Assembly (NCBI GenBank): GCA_964518765.1 | Contig: CAZFJC010000002.1 | Location: 104,726-168,725 of the forward strand | Reading direction: 5' to 3' | DNA length: 64,000 nucleotides | Source: CAZPNX01 sp964518765 | GTDB lineage: Bacteria; Edwardsbacteria; AC1; EtOH8 | Part shown: one piece after another, positions 15,452 through 23,706 of the stretch | Position numbering within the stretch: the first letter of the stretch is position 1 | Layout of the letters: each line of letters starts with the position of its first letter | The notes under the pieces: model-generated | Databases searched by the model: none | What the model saw: the letters and a program-made list of their open reading frames with translations, nothing else | What the model was told of the DNA's origin: nothing | Made by a program: the position numbers and the translations under genes

Positions 15452-18400
15452 CTAGGGAAGATGTTCGAACTTGGCCATATGTTTCAATGCTTCCGCTTCT
15501 GCGGAGTTCCTGGCCGCTCCCCAGAATGCCAAAAACGTCTTGGTTTCGCCGGCTTTCAGCCTTATCTCCAAAGCCTGGCCTAAGTGCCCACCGTCGCGGC
15601 CGTAGTCCATCAGAAGTACCGTTTGGGTGATCTGATCATTGGGGATGGCCATCACAATCGTTTCGCCGCTTTCCGGGTTCTCCGCCGCCCCCCAGCGCCC
15701 GGATTCCGCCCAGGCGCCCTTGTCGCCTCTTAACAATTGCCTCGCCCGCCCGGACTCGTCCCAACTTAGCCTAGTCCCCTTGTGCGAGCCGCCGGGTGAA
15801 ATAAAGCCCATCGTCTCTGAGCCGAAATGCATCAGCCCAGCGGTATTGTTTCGAAACAAGGCGATTGTCGCCATCACCGGACAGCACGGCAGTGTCAGGT
15901 AGCTGACTTCAATCAGCAAACCCTTGGCCTTTTTATCGGACGGACGACATGTCATTTTCACCCCGCGCCAAACAAGACCAGTCTTGCCCTCGACCTCCGT
16001 CTCGGCGGCCGTGAACTTCTCCTTGACCAGAAGGTTTCTGCCCCAGGCATTGGCCGGGTGCAGCACCGGCGCTAACCCGCCGTACCACGGCCTTTCCCAC
16101 GAGAAATTACCCGGTGCCGGGAACGCGCTCAGCAGCTGCTCCCTGCCTTCGAATGTCCAGCTGAAGAGGCTGCCTAAAAATCCCGGCGATGCCTTGAAGC
16201 GGCATAAACCGTTATCCGCGACCCAAACCTCCAAGCCCTCCTCTTCCGTCCTCTTCACCCTGACGGCCTTGTCTTCCCCGCCCATGGGTATCACCCCGAA
16301 CTTTGAACCGACCGTGTTAATTCCTACTCTGCCCGATATCTCGCCTATGGAGGGAACCCCCATCCCACCTTGTAGCTCCAGTGGCTGCCGAAAATCCTTA
16401 CCCAGCATCACCGAAGGAACCTTGGCTTCCAGCCTTTCCATCCCCGGCATTATCACCATCAGATCGGCGTCCATCTCCTGGCGGCTAAGGTTCCTGACGA
16501 CGAAGGTCCGGCTCTGGGCCTTGCCCGGTGCCAGGAACAGGGTCGGCGGCTCGAAGGACGCGGACAGCCGAGGCTGAACCTCCAGTTTCCTAAAATCCTC
16601 CGGATTTTGGCCCCTCTGTCTCTCAAGGTGCCACCGCCTTACCAGGTTATGGTCTCCCGGGCCGAAAATAGCGTATACGGCCGGAGTCTCTCCGGTGGCG
16701 CCAGGCTTGACCAGGCCGATGTTTAAGACCACATTGGGATAATCTAAGCTCTGCAAGTCCTCCCAGACAATCCCGCTTACCAGCCCTTCATTCTCCACCG
16801 CCCACCAATTCTCGGAAAAACCTTCAGGTTTTTGTGGAAGCTCCCCTCCGAGCCCTCCGAAGGGATGGGGGCCGGTGATCCCGATGCAGCCCTGTTTCAA
16901 CGGGAAGACCTTTCTCGCCCCTAGGCCCTCTATCCCCGGATCGATGGACAGGTTGACCCGGTACCTGCCGCTTCCCCGGGTGTTGTTGATCACCCGGCTG
17001 ATGATCCTCAAGGCTCTCTCGCCGGACATCTCCAGCACCCTCTGAAAGACCAGGCCCGGTGTCTGGTGGCTTCGGGATGAGATCACCAGGCGCTGCCTCT
17101 CCATGCTCACCCGGCACTGGATGTTGGCGAACTCGTTGGGCCAGAACGGCGGACCTAAAGATGACCCGATGCTGGACAGGCAACGGCCGCTGGCTTTATC
17201 GGTTAGTTCCACCTCGCCTCCCCGGCGGATCACTTCCGCCCGAAAGCCTGGCGTCTCCCATATCGATTTCCTGTCGTCATGCCACAGCACCGGCTTATGA
17301 CCGTGCCCGACGTTGAACAGGGGCATTCGGTAACTTTTGGTGGAAAGGGTCTTCTTTCCCGTCCTAGCCTTGGCCTTTACCAACAGCTCCCTGACGCCCT
17401 TGCCTGTGTTGTTGATGATTACCAAACAGCCTGTCCTACCGTCCCTCTCCGCCAGCCTGCCGGCAGAAGGCGCCTTGGTGCTAACGTCCTTTCGCTGCCC
17501 TATCTCTAGGGACACCCTCGCCTTCCCGCCTGTGTTGTTGACCATACTCAGGTTAACCGGCAGCTGTTGCCTTGCCGAGAAATCGGGATACTTCGGTTGC
17601 CATTCCAGCTCAAGCGGCTGTTTCGGCCTGATCCCGGCTTCGAGCTTAAAGGACTTTCCGTCCATCTCCATCCTGACGCCCACCGTCAGCGCCGGCATTT
17701 GCTCCTCGGGCGCCTCCACCTCGGGAGAGACTACCAGCTGCGCTTTCCGGCCCGAATGTTTAAGCCTGATGTTGGCGCTCCTGGGCTTGAGCCAATCCAC
17801 CTTGAGCTGTCCCCCTTGGCCGGGGTCGCCCTCGACCTCGACCCTATGCCGCCTGCCCGCCACCACCTCGGGGTCATCCATAAGCAAGGCGGCTCTCACC
17901 CGGTTGGTCTTCACCGCGCAGGCCCGGCGCGACTCCATGTCGAAGGTCACCTCGACGTATTCATCCCCGGCCTGGAACCGGTAGGGGAATACCCGCCTTT
18001 GGCCGATCTTGACCTCGTCCGGTTCCTGGTCCAGTTTTCTGACAAAGGTCTGGTACCAATCATGCTTGGTGAAAAAATCACGGCACAGGGGATGGGCCAG
18101 CACCGCCGGGATGTAGTTCTGCATGTGGACCTGGGTGTCGGGCAGCCAGAAGAAGCCGGTCTTCTTGTAGAGGGGCACCGCCTTTATGTTCGAGGGCCAG
18201 GTGTGCAGGTCGACCCGGTAGTAACCCTTTCTGACCGCCCGTTTGATGCTCTCCAGCAGCAAGCCCTTGCCCACCCCCTGTCCATGGTAGGCGGGATGAA
18301 CGTTGAGCAGGGCCACGTAGCAGGCGTCCGGCTCCCGGGGGTACAGGGACACCCAGCAGTAGCCGATTATCTTGCCCCGGTCCTCGGCCACCAGGTAGAA

Positions 18401-18556
18401 CAGCGCCTGCTGCTTTTTCATGTCTTCGGCCACCCGTTCGGCGGTGAAGGCCACGTTGCCCCCGAAGCCGGTGGGCCAGGCCGATTGGCTTTGATTCCAC
18501 ATGTCGGCCAGGCCCTGGTTATCCGACTTGCGATAATCCCTTATTAGGTGCTCCAT
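15452..18556 (-). CDS. GNAT acetyltransferase fused to large beta-sandwich region
   Basis: A 1034-residue protein with no signal peptide. Residues about 1-165 form a GNAT domain: acetyl-CoA loop HPAYHGQGVGKGLL, then YYRVDLHTWPSNIKAVPLYKKTGF. The remaining 870 residues are almost all predicted beta, with Ig/NEW3-like pieces (VNLSMVNNTGGKARVSLEI, TFVVRNLSRQEMDADLMV) and two stretches (about 450-640 and 790-1030) that look like mutarotase-type super-sandwiches (FQRVLEMSGERALRIISRV). The ATG at 18554-18556 has GGAG six bases before it. Adjacent genes are rsgA (20 bases) and an HDAC-type deacetylase (8 bases). The GNAT call is firm, the rest is fold-level inference. Confidence 0.8.
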   Translation of the reverse strand: MEHLIRDYRKSDNQGLADMWNQSQSAWPTGFGGNVAFTAERVAEDMKKQQALFYLVAEDRGKIIGYCWVSLYPREPDACYVALLNVHPAYHGQGVGKGLLLESIKRAVRKGYYRVDLHTWPSNIKAVPLYKKTGFFWLPDTQVHMQNYIPAVLAHPLCRDFFTKHDWYQTFVRKLDQEPDEVKIGQRRVFPYRFQAGDEYVEVTFDMESRRACAVKTNRVRAALLMDDPEVVAGRRHRVEVEGDPGQGGQLKVDWLKPRSANIRLKHSGRKAQLVVSPEVEAPEEQMPALTVGVRMEMDGKSFKLEAGIRPKQPLELEWQPKYPDFSARQQLPVNLSMVNNTGGKARVSLEIGQRKDVSTKAPSAGRLAERDGRTGCLVIINNTGKGVRELLVKAKARTGKKTLSTKSYRMPLFNVGHGHKPVLWHDDRKSIWETPGFRAEVIRRGGEVELTDKASGRCLSSIGSSLGPPFWPNEFANIQCRVSMERQRLVISSRSHQTPGLVFQRVLEMSGERALRIISRVINNTRGSGRYRVNLSIDPGIEGLGARKVFPLKQGCIGITGPHPFGGLGGELPQKPEGFSENWWAVENEGLVSGIVWEDLQSLDYPNVVLNIGLVKPGATGETPAVYAIFGPGDHNLVRRWHLERQRGQNPEDFRKLEVQPRLSASFEPPTLFLAPGKAQSRTFVVRNLSRQEMDADLMVIMPGMERLEAKVPSVMLGKDFRQPLELQGGMGVPSIGEISGRVGINTVGSKFGVIPMGGEDKAVRVKRTEEEGLEVWVADNGLCRFKASPGFLGSLFSWTFEGREQLLSAFPAPGNFSWERPWYGGLAPVLHPANAWGRNLLVKEKFTAAETEVEGKTGLVWRGVKMTCRPSDKKAKGLLIEVSYLTLPCCPVMATIALFRNNTAGLMHFGSETMGFISPGGSHKGTRLSWDESGRARQLLRGDKGAWAESGRWGAAENPESGETIVMAIPNDQITQTVLLMDYGRDGGHLGQALEIRLKAGETKTFLAFWGAARNSAEAEALKHMAKFEHLP

Positions 18557-18576
18557 GATGCTCCGGTCATTTGTTT

Positions 18577-19662
18577 TTATTTATCCGCGTATCTCCGTGA
18601 CTTGTCGAAATGACGCATGGCTTTAGCGATCGTCTTCCAGCGCTTGGCCTCCTCGATCCTGAGCCTGACATTACGGCGCCTTTCGTGGAAACTAGCCTCT
18701 CGGAGTATCTTTTGGTAACTGCGCAGCCTTTCCGGGCTGATGCTGCCACCCTCCACGGCCGCGCGCACGGCGCAGCCCGGCTCCCCCATGTGCCGGCAGT
18801 CCGAAAAGCGGCATTGTTCGGCCAGCTCCTCGATGTCCCGGAAGGTCTGGGATAGGCCCTCACCGCCCTCCCAGGTCTGCAGTTGGCGCAGCCCTGGGGT
18901 GTCGATCAAGATTCCACCGCTGTCAAGCAGGTGGATCTCCCGGCTGGTGGTTGTATGCCGCCCACGGTCCTTATATCCTGAGACCTCCGCCGTTTTTATA
19001 TAGTCGCCCCCCAGAAGCCGGTTTATGATGGTCGACTTGCCCACCCCCGAGGAGCCCAGGAAGACAGCGGTCCTCCCGCTCCCCAGATAAAGGCCCAGCT
19101 TCCCTATGCCCTCGCCCGTGGCCGCGCTGATGGTGTGCACCGGGACGCCCGGCAACCGAGACTCCATCCCTGCCTGCAAGGCGACGGGTTCCGGACAAAG
19201 GTCCGATTTATTCAACAGCACCACCGGTGAAACGCCCCCATCATAAGCCGCCACCAGGAACCGTTCGATGCGGCTGGGGTTCAGTTCTCTGTTCAGGCTG
19301 CCCACTATGAAGGCCGTGTCCACGTTGGCCGCCAATACCTGCTCCCTGGTCTCGGCGCCGGCGGAGTTCCTCGAGATCCTGCTTTTCCTCGGGAGTATGC
19401 GGCTTATCGCCGCGCCGCCAACCTCCGACGCCTCCAGCACCGCCCAGTCGCCCACCGCCGGCTGGAATGCCTCGCCCGGTACGGACCTGCGGAGCCGTCC
19501 CTGGTATAAGGCCGCCACTTCCCCGCTTTCGGTGAGCACCCGGCATGAGGTAGGATGGACCTGCGAGATCCTTCCCGGCCGGATATGCCCTCCGCCCTCC
19601 CCTTTCGAATCCTCGAAATGCGCCCTATGGAAATCGTTCCAGCCCAATTGGAGAAGGTCCAT
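18577..19662 (-). CDS. rsgA: Ribosome small-subunit GTPase RsgA
   Basis: A 361-residue circularly permuted GTPase: an OB fold (about 30-100), then G4 LLNKSD, G1 GSSGVGKSTIINRL and G3 DTPGLRQL, in the permuted order diagnostic of RsgA. The C-terminal zinc knuckle is intact (CRFSDCRHMGEPGCAV). RsgA matures the 30S subunit late in assembly. The upstream leader, a consensus promoter and a 47-codon ORF lie before it. No strong ribosome site precedes the ATG. Confidence 0.95.
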   Translation of the reverse strand: MDLLQLGWNDFHRAHFEDSKGEGGGHIRPGRISQVHPTSCRVLTESGEVAALYQGRLRRSVPGEAFQPAVGDWAVLEASEVGGAAISRILPRKSRISRNSAGAETREQVLAANVDTAFIVGSLNRELNPSRIERFLVAAYDGGVSPVVLLNKSDLCPEPVALQAGMESRLPGVPVHTISAATGEGIGKLGLYLGSGRTAVFLGSSGVGKSTIINRLLGGDYIKTAEVSGYKDRGRHTTTSREIHLLDSGGILIDTPGLRQLQTWEGGEGLSQTFRDIEELAEQCRFSDCRHMGEPGCAVRAAVEGGSISPERLRSYQKILREASFHERRRNVRLRIEEAKRWKTIAKAMRHFDKSRRYADK

Positions 19663-19746
19663 CGTTCTTGTTCTTATCGTGATTAACTCTTTGATGTGTT
19701 TGATCGCAGCTGCCCTTGGTTGCTTGATGATGATAAGGCGCCTTGC

Positions 19747-19890
19747 TTACGGCTCTCCGACGCCTCGACGGCATAATTGCTCGTCGTCGGGCAGGCGGCC
19801 TTCGCCGATCACCGCCGTGGCTGGGTGATTCTTGAAAACCTCGATCAGGGACTCTTGGTTGCTTAGGCGCTTCAATATCGTTTCCATCAT
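19747..19890 (-). CDS. 47-codon ORF between the leader and rsgA
   Basis: ATG ATG at 19885-19890 is preceded by a strong AAGGAGGG ribosome site, and the frame stays open to TAA at 19747. The product begins MMETILKRLSNQESLIEVF and contains HPATAVIGEGRLPDDEQL. It is the first open frame after the attenuator-like terminator, so any control by the leader would act on it first. I do not recognise a family; it may be a real small protein or the truncated start of a lost gene. The 84 bases from here to rsgA hold nothing clear. Confidence 0.45.
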   Translation of the reverse strand: MMETILKRLSNQESLIEVFKNHPATAVIGEGRLPDDEQLCRRGVGEP

Positions 19891-19949
19891 TCGATCCCTC
19901 CTTTCCGCCCGATATGTCCGAACTGGCGACCGGCTGGAGCAGCTGTGAT

Positions 19950-19978
19950 AAAAAAGCCGCGGGTTTTAACCTGCGGCT
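19950..19978 (-). terminator. Intrinsic terminator at the end of the leader RNA
   Basis: On minus, AGCCGC pairs with GCGGCT, extended by GG/CC past one mismatch, with a six-base loop and a run of six U. It lies 60 bases before the small ORF's start. Confidence 0.75.
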
Positions 19979-20210
19979 CTGCAAATTATTGCCTTGCGGG
20001 CAAAAAACAGAGGCCACAGGTTCCAGCACCCGTGGCCCCCGGAGTCATGCTATTTCAAGCATTTACACGCATCGGCCGACAGGCGCACCTCTCCCACCGT
20101 TTCCGGTGTCGGAGATGTGGAAGATGTATACTCGATCTAGGATCATCTTGAAATTCTTCCCCTTTGTCGGCGTTGTTTGGTTGTTATTGGTAAACCGGAA
20201 TATTTAGTTT
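19950..20210 (-). ncRNA. Structured leader RNA with attenuator architecture
   Basis: Transcribed on minus from the promoter at 20217-20245. A hairpin at 20086-20119 has a GAAA tetraloop and about 13 paired bases. Three later helices exclude one another: A (20012-20021 with 20028-20037), B (20008-20022 with 19968-19981, 14 pairs and one bulge) and C (19955-19963 with 19970-19978, followed by U run), a terminator. A blocks B; B blocks C. This is the classical terminator/antiterminator/anti-antiterminator plan. A 27-codon ORF (20063-20146) lies inside the first part and could be a leader peptide. The family is not recognised; a free-standing small RNA of about 260 bases is the alternative. Confidence 0.55.
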
Positions 20211-20216
20211 TATCGG

Positions 20217-20245
20217 ATTATATAAAAAAATAGGGTTTTTGTCAA
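20217..20245 (-). promoter_or_regulatory. Perfect consensus sigma70 promoter of the leader RNA and rsgA operon
   Basis: On minus, TTGACA (20240-20245) and TATAAT (20217-20222) are exactly 17 bases apart. The start would be near 20210. Confidence 0.85.
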
Positions 20246-20263
20246 GCGTTTTTTCTGGCGTTG

Positions 20264-20460
20264 TCACCTCAGGCGGATCAATCTGATAAATGCTTTGCTG
20301 CCGCCGGATTCCACCTTAACGAAATATGTCCCCGCCGAAACGGCTTTACCCCTTTCATCCCTTCCGTCCCAAACAAGCCGAGGTTTTTCCGGGCTGAAGC
20401 CAGCCGCCATCCAGCGAGGCCACCCTCACCCCCAGCGGATTATAGATGTCTGTCATCGCC
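20264..20460 (-). pseudogene. Remnant of a secreted protein's C-terminal sorting domain
   Basis: Read on minus, DIYNPLGVRVASLDGGWLQPG is followed in another frame by RLVWDGRDERGKAVSAGTYF and ends FIRLIRLR at stop TGA 20264-20266. Together these are the last two-thirds of a FlgD-Ig/type-IX-like sorting domain, as at the end of the nuclease and the giant protein in this window. A frameshift separates the two parts and no N-terminal partner gene is present. The stretch 20461-20678 upstream contains no open frame I can support, so the rest of the gene is lost or eroded. Confidence 0.65.
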
Positions 20461-20678
20461 CTTCACGGTGCCGATCGGAAAGTTTGAAGATTTACTGCGG
20501 TCGGATGCACTTTGTCCGGGCCGAGCCTTGCCTCTCCATAGCAGGGGCCGTTTGCCGAAGGGATAATGGCCATCGCTGACGAAGCCCCGATGCCTGACCC
20601 GAGGAACATCAGTGAAAGAATCATCAGCGGCCAATGTCGGCCTGGTTTTAGCTTTTTTATCGCAGTTTTGGTTCTCTG

Positions 20679-22826
20679 TTAAAGACCGCTCAGCATCTGC
20701 CAATACCTGGGTATCGGCCACAGCCCGGCGTCCACCCTTTCCTCCAGATCGTCCACCACCTCCCTGACGGCGTGCAGCGAGGGGCGGACCGAGCGGGCGC
20801 AGAAGCCGGCCGCCTGCACCGCGTCCATGTGCTTCAGCTCCTCGTTCTGGGAGTCGAGCTCGGCCAGCTGCCTGACGATGTCCTCCATCCTCAGACTGAT
20901 CTTCCTCAGGTATTCACGCTGGCCCTTAAGCACAGTGCCGGGCTGTAACCCAGACTCGGCCTTCTGCATCGACTCGGCCAGCTCCGACTGATAGCGGAAT
21001 CCGGCCGGCAGGAAAAGGGTTCGCAGCATGTTGCGGGCGATGCGCAGCTCCAGCTCCACAGTCTTGACGTAGACATCCCGTTTCACCCGGTGCCTGGCCT
21101 CCAGCTCCCTGGCGGTCATTACCCCGTGCCTGGTGAACAGCTCCACGTTCTTACCGCGTTCCAGGAAGTCCAGGGCCTCGGGGGTGTCCCGGGCGATGGC
21201 CAGCCCCCGGGATTCGATCTCGGCCAGCCATTCTCGGGAATAGTTGTCTCCATCGTAGTGAGCCGCTCTGGCCCTGGAGTAGGTTTCTCTGACAGCCTCC
21301 AGGGCCGCCTGGCCCGGACCGGCACCGCCGGCCAGCTTGGACTCGATCAGATCCGCCAGCCGACGGATCCCCTCAGCCATGATGGTGTTGATGACGGTGT
21401 TGGGCATGGCGATGGAGGCCGAGGAGCCGATGGCCCGAAACTCGAACTTGTTCCCAGTGAAAGCTATGGGCGAGGTCCGGTTGCGATCGGCGGCGTCCTT
21501 GGGAAAATGGGGAATGAAGGGAACCCCGGTATTGAAGGTGCTCAGGCCGCCCAGCGCCGCCAGACTACCCTCCTCCAGCCGGGCGAGGACCCGGGATATC
21601 TCTTCTCCCAAAAAGACGGACATGATCGCCGGAGGGGCTTCATGGCTGCCCAACCTCAGATCGTTCCCTGGATCGGCGATAATGGCTCGCAACAGGTCGC
21701 CGTAATCCCTGATGCCGTCCAACAGGGCGACCACCAGGCAGAGGAAACGTATATTGCCGCCGCGGTTCGATCCCGGGTCCAGCAGGTTATTGCCGGCCGA
21801 ATCCTGCAAAGACCAATTGTTGTGCTTGCCGCTGCCGTTTACTTGACTGAACGGCTTCTCGTGCAGCAGGGCCGCTAGGTGATTCCTCCGGGCCACCCTT
21901 CGGATGAGCTCCATCACCAGCTGATTGTGATCGGCGGCCAGGTTGGCCGGCTCGTGGTAGCAGGCCAGCTCGAACTGGTTAGGAGCCACCTCGTTGTGCC
22001 TCGTCTTGGCCGGGATCCCTAATCGATATAGCTCGATCTCCAGCTCCTGCATGAACCCCAGCACCCGGTCCCGGATGGCTCCGAAGTAGTGGTCCCCGAA
22101 CTGCTGGCCCTTGGGCGTCTTCTCCCCAAAGATGGTATAGCCCAGAATCCTCAGATCCGGCCTGGCCTGAAAGTGGTCCCGGTCCACTAAAAAATACTCC
22201 TGCTCGGCGCCCACGGTGGGCTGAACCCAATCCGTCTTATGGCCCAGAAGGGTCAGCAGCCTTAGGCACTGACGGCCCAGGGCGCTTACCGACTTGATGA
22301 GGGGCGCCTTCTTGTCCAGCACCTGGCCGTCGTAAGAGACGAAGACCGAGGGCAGATAAAGAGTCCGTCCACACGGCCCCTCCAGTATGAAGGCCGGCGA
22401 GGAGGGATCCCAGGCGGCGTAACCCCTAGCCTCGAAGGTGCTGCGCATGCCGCCGTGGGGAAAGCTGGAGGCGTCCGGCTCGCTCTTTACCAACATGGCC
22501 CCCGAGAACTTCTCTATGGCGCCGCCCAAACCGTCGGGCACGATGAAGGAGTCGTGCTTCTCGGCCGTCAGGCCGGTCAGAGGCTGGAACCAGTGGGTGT
22601 AGGCGGTGGCCCCCTTGGCCAGGGCCCAATCCCTGATAGCTGCCGCCACCGCCTCGGCCGCCTCGGTCGACAGGCTCTGGTACTCGGCCATGGTCTGCTC
22701 CAGCTGGGCGTGGAGGTGCCGCGGCAGCTTCTCCTTCAGCAGGGAGAAACTAAAAGTGTTCTCCCCGAAGTACTCGGAGACCCGTCGCCCCTGGTAGTCG
22801 CTCAAATCGCAGGTGTGATGGTTCAT
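20679..22826 (-). CDS. glnN: Glutamine synthetase type III
   Basis: A 715-residue GSIII, the dodecameric type that makes glutamine from glutamate, ammonia and ATP. The length and motifs fit: AEKHDSFIVPDG, VGAEQEYFLVDRDHF (metal-binding Glu), ARHNEVAPNQFELA-like segment (here KTRHNEVAPNQFELACYHEP), HEKPFSQVNGSGKHNNWSL and NRTSPIAFTGNKFEFRAIGS. It starts 9 bases after the V4R-like gene, so the two form an operon. No type I glnA or P-II gene is in the window. Confidence 0.95.
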   Translation of the reverse strand: MNHHTCDLSDYQGRRVSEYFGENTFSFSLLKEKLPRHLHAQLEQTMAEYQSLSTEAAEAVAAAIRDWALAKGATAYTHWFQPLTGLTAEKHDSFIVPDGLGGAIEKFSGAMLVKSEPDASSFPHGGMRSTFEARGYAAWDPSSPAFILEGPCGRTLYLPSVFVSYDGQVLDKKAPLIKSVSALGRQCLRLLTLLGHKTDWVQPTVGAEQEYFLVDRDHFQARPDLRILGYTIFGEKTPKGQQFGDHYFGAIRDRVLGFMQELEIELYRLGIPAKTRHNEVAPNQFELACYHEPANLAADHNQLVMELIRRVARRNHLAALLHEKPFSQVNGSGKHNNWSLQDSAGNNLLDPGSNRGGNIRFLCLVVALLDGIRDYGDLLRAIIADPGNDLRLGSHEAPPAIMSVFLGEEISRVLARLEEGSLAALGGLSTFNTGVPFIPHFPKDAADRNRTSPIAFTGNKFEFRAIGSSASIAMPNTVINTIMAEGIRRLADLIESKLAGGAGPGQAALEAVRETYSRARAAHYDGDNYSREWLAEIESRGLAIARDTPEALDFLERGKNVELFTRHGVMTARELEARHRVKRDVYVKTVELELRIARNMLRTLFLPAGFRYQSELAESMQKAESGLQPGTVLKGQREYLRKISLRMEDIVRQLAELDSQNEELKHMDAVQAAGFCARSVRPSLHAVREVVDDLEERVDAGLWPIPRYWQMLSGL

Positions 22827-22835
22827 CTTTTCCGC

Positions 22836-23393
22836 CTATTTCTTCCAAGTGGCGCTATATTCGCAGGCAGCCTCGCCTCGAAACCGGCATTGCTCGTGCT
22901 GCACCCTTACCTCTTTGACGCCGGTAAGCCTCAGGCCGGCGGTGATGAAACCCTGGAGCACCGCGCAAAGCAGAGGCCCGCCGCCCTCCAGCCCCTCCAC
23001 CCTGGCCCGGGCCGCGGTCGGCAGCACCCCGAAGATCCTGAGGTGTCCGGTATCGTGGTAACGGTGCCAGATCTGGTCGGCCTCCATGATCATGATTCCC
23101 GGTCCTCCCAGGCGCATGGCTGTCCGGTGGAGCAGCTTGGTATCATGGTCCGCCTGGTAAACCCCGAACCCTTCGGCGAATTGTAGGACATCCCTCTCGG
23201 CCGCGGCCGCTCCCCTTTCCAGCAAGCGGAAGTAGAAGCCATAGTCCACCCAGTCCTCCGGCTTCAAGTGGTCGAACCTCTGACGCTCCTCTGGCGATAG
23301 CCTTTCGTAGACAAGGCGGAAGCCTCCGGCCACCGCCCCGTCGTCGGCGTATTTTCGGATCAGAAGGAGGCTCTTGGCCGTGGTCTGGCCCAT
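22836..23393 (-). CDS. V4R/heme-NO-binding-like small protein upstream of glnN
   Basis: A 185-residue soluble protein. The C-terminal segment VQHEQCRFRGEAACEYSATW has the two-Cys, Gly, aromatic pattern of the V4R (4-vinyl reductase) domain, and the middle (IWHRYHDTGHLRIF) fits the helix-beta arrangement of the V4R/HNOB superfamily. Such domains bind small hydrophobic ligands, heme or metal and usually act as sensors. It immediately precedes glnN on the same transcript, suggesting a sensing or regulatory partner of nitrogen assimilation. The superfamily is a moderate call, the ligand unknown. Confidence 0.55.
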   Translation of the reverse strand: MGQTTAKSLLLIRKYADDGAVAGGFRLVYERLSPEERQRFDHLKPEDWVDYGFYFRLLERGAAAAERDVLQFAEGFGVYQADHDTKLLHRTAMRLGGPGIMIMEADQIWHRYHDTGHLRIFGVLPTAARARVEGLEGGGPLLCAVLQGFITAGLRLTGVKEVRVQHEQCRFRGEAACEYSATWKK

Positions 23394-23535
23394 GGGATCG
23401 TTATTTCATGGTTCGTCCGCCTGCAAGCCGCAACTTAAGTGTAGGCTTGGCCCGACTCCTTGCCCGCCGCAATCAGGGATGTCGGTCGAAGGCAGGTAAC
23501 TGTCGCCCTGAGGTTTTGAAGATCAAGCGATTTCA

Positions 23536-23612
23536 TGGCGCGCCTGGCCCGACTCGAACGGGCGGCCTGCGGATTCGAAGTCCGACGCTCTATCCAGCTG
23601 AGCTACAGGCGC
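23536..23612 (-). tRNA. tRNA-Arg (anticodon UCG)
   Basis: 77 bases including an encoded CCA (23536-23538). The acceptor stem GCGCCTG pairs with CAGGCGC, the D arm is GCTCAGCTGGATAGAGC and the T arm GCCCG TTCGAGT CGGGC. The anticodon loop CTTCGAA reads UCG. The top pair of the anticodon stem is mismatched. The flanking 23394-23535 and 23613-23706 hold no gene I can support. Confidence 0.93.
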
Positions 23613-23706
23613 TTTTTCCTGAAGAAGAGAGAGCCTGAACAAGTGAAGTGATGACTGTTTATCCGTTATTGATGTCGTAACTTCCCATCATCCCAGCTTC
23701 CGAACT

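Noticed and set aside
19950..20210. Leader RNA as a T-box, c-di-GMP, SAM or lysine riboswitch
   Set aside because: Only short motif matches (UGGNACC, AGAGGUGCG); the conserved cores of those families are not present.
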